Of a stretch of 6,630 nucleotides of DNA, positions 5,780 through 6,630 are shown piece by piece. The position numbers were made by a program, and so were the translations under genes. Below the pieces are notes generated by a model that saw only the letters and a list, made by a program, of their open reading frames with translations, ran no database searches and was not told the DNA's origin. The stretch's first letter is position 1; each line of letters begins with the position of its first letter. The stretch is from NCBI GenBank assembly GCA_023255615.1, contig JAHFLI010000066.1, positions 1-6,630 on the forward strand, read 5' to 3'. The DNA comes from Candidatus Woesearchaeota archaeon (GTDB taxonomy: Archaea > Nanobdellota > Nanobdellia > Woesearchaeales > JACQSR01).

Positions 5780-6630
5780 GATTTTGTAACCTCTCCTGTC
5801 TTCAAATTTAATGATATACCATCCCCGGTTTTTAATAATTGTGTTGCAGATCTCGTCCCTATTATACACGGAATGCCCAATTCTCGTGAAACAATTGCTG
5901 CATGGCAGGTAATACCGCCTTCATCAGTAACTATTGCTATTGCTTTTCTCATCAACGGAACAAATTCTGGTCGCGTCATTGAAGTAACGAGGATAGTTCC
6001 TGGAGTAAATGCATCTTTTTGAACGTTCATGACGACACTCACTGTTCCCTTCGTTATACCCTTACCTGTTGAAGCAACGAGACCTTTAATTGTTGAACTT
6101 TTTAAAGAATCTAAATACGTGCCAATAATTCGTTTCGCTTTTTTACCCTGAATAACCTCCTCTTTGAGAGAACCATCAAGAGAATAGACACACCCTTTTT
6201 TTCTTTCTTTAAGAACGAAAGTGGGAATATTTTTTCCCTGCAATAACAATGATATCTCATGTGGCGTTGCATACCGGATAAAATTATCTTCGTAATGACA
6301 TCTCTTATTTATTTCATCAAGAAGCATAAAATGAGAAACAAAGAATTTCAACATCATGACTTTCCGTTGATCAATCCACCATGACATCGTTTCGAGAATC
6401 TTAAAACTCGATCTCAGGCCACTATCAATAGGATGTTTCTTCATAATTTCTTTTTTCTTTCGAACAGTTTCTTTTTCATAACGTTCTAAGTGAGAAATTT
6501 TTTTTACAATGTCCTTCTGGGAAAATTCTTTCTTTATTTCACGAACTTCATTAACAAAGAAGTACTCAAAAAGTAGCTGAGAGGTTAAGTAATTATTCTT
6601 AAGCCAATAATAGCGTAAAGCGTGTTTTTT
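5776..6630 (-). CDS. Second phosphohistidine swivel-domain protein (5' end cut by window edge)
   Basis: The frame is open from the right edge, so the ATG at 6444 is internal: 62 further residues precede it, including LRYYWLKNNY, which resembles RHWFWVHNGY in the 463-aa paralogue. The visible 284 residues comprise a helical region (about 1-180, with YATPHEISLLLQG at 120-132, the counterpart of YLHYDEV) and a C-terminal swivel domain (about 182-284): TSMTRPEFVPLM (216-227), TDEGGITCHAAIVSREL (235-251) with the phosphorylatable His243, then GIPCIIGT. The turn before the swivel reads ASTGKGITKGTV, slightly longer than ASPGKVVGIV in the paralogue. As there, no PEP/pyruvate barrel follows. It probably accepts phosphate from the ATP-binding subunit three genes downstream and passes it to an acceptor bound by the helical region. 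Whether an ATP domain lies beyond the edge cannot be seen; the match to the paralogue argues against it. The stop overlaps the Pta-like start (ATGA). Confidence 0.88.
   Translation of the reverse strand, partial: KKHALRYYWLKNNYLTSQLLFEYFFVNEVREIKKEFSQKDIVKKISHLERYEKETVRKKKEIMKKHPIDSGLRSSFKILETMSWWIDQRKVMMLKFFVSHFMLLDEINKRCHYEDNFIRYATPHEISLLLQGKNIPTFVLKERKKGCVYSLDGSLKEEVIQGKKAKRIIGTYLDSLKSSTIKGLVASTGKGITKGTVSVVMNVQKDAFTPGTILVTSMTRPEFVPLMRKAIAIVTDEGGITCHAAIVSRELGIPCIIGTRSATQLLKTGDGISLNLKTGEVTKS
5789..5797 (-). promoter_or_regulatory. Ribosome binding site fixing the Pta-like start
   Basis: On the minus strand this reads AGGAGAGGT, 9 nt before the ATG at 5779. A strong site at normal spacing, together with the ATGA overlap, favours this ATG over the in-frame ATG at 5869, which would add 30 residues with no family similarity. 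Confidence 0.7.

Noticed and set aside
5780..5869. N-terminal extension of the Pta-like protein starting at an ATG at 5869
   Set aside because: It lies wholly inside the upstream swivel-protein gene, adds 30 residues without family similarity, and a strong ribosome site plus ATGA overlap mark 5779 as the start.

Overview
The window is AT-rich and densely coded, and most likely comes from an archaeon. A DPANN-type lineage such as Woesearchaeota fits, but that placement is inference. Supporting signs are an Ogg2-type 8-oxoguanine glycosylase, a TTTAAATA TATA-like box about 26 nt upstream of a start codon, a 46-aa ribbon-helix-helix protein, purine-rich or GGTGA-type ribosome sites, and gene junctions that are almost all ATGA overlaps. 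No rRNA, tRNA, CRISPR, insertion sequence or obvious repeat was seen.

Layout. On the + strand, positions 3-1039 hold the C-terminal two thirds of an Ogg2 8-oxoguanine glycosylase/lyase (cut by the left edge) and a thymidylate kinase, overlapping by ATGA. Both are DNA-precursor or repair housekeeping genes. The kinase meets a minus-strand gene tail to tail, with the stop codons overlapping at 1036-1039. That minus-strand unit (1036-2194) is a 46-aa ribbon-helix-helix protein followed, with an 8-bp overlap, by an alpha/beta hydrolase with a long acidic, probably disordered N-terminus. It has its own TATA-like box at 2217-2224. The rest of the window (2305-6630) is one tightly packed minus-strand operon that enters from beyond the right edge.

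The operon is the interesting part. In transcription order it encodes: (A) a protein with a helical region and a phosphohistidine swivel domain, cut by the right edge; (B) a phosphate acetyl/butyryltransferase-family protein; (C) a second, 463-aa helical-plus-swivel protein; (D) a stand-alone PEP-synthase-type ATP-binding domain of 282 aa; (E) an unrecognised 88-aa protein. Junctions are ATGA, ATGA, ATGA and then TAA directly followed by ATG. The dikinase catalytic parts (ATP-binding residues and swivel histidines) look intact, but the PEP/pyruvate-binding barrel of PEP synthase is absent. This looks like a split, multi-subunit dikinase with one ATP subunit and two alternative swivel subunits, linked to acyl-phosphate/acyl-CoA chemistry. 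The acceptor substrate cannot be read from the sequence. The transferase itself departs from the canonical catalytic Ser/Asp motif near its C-terminus.
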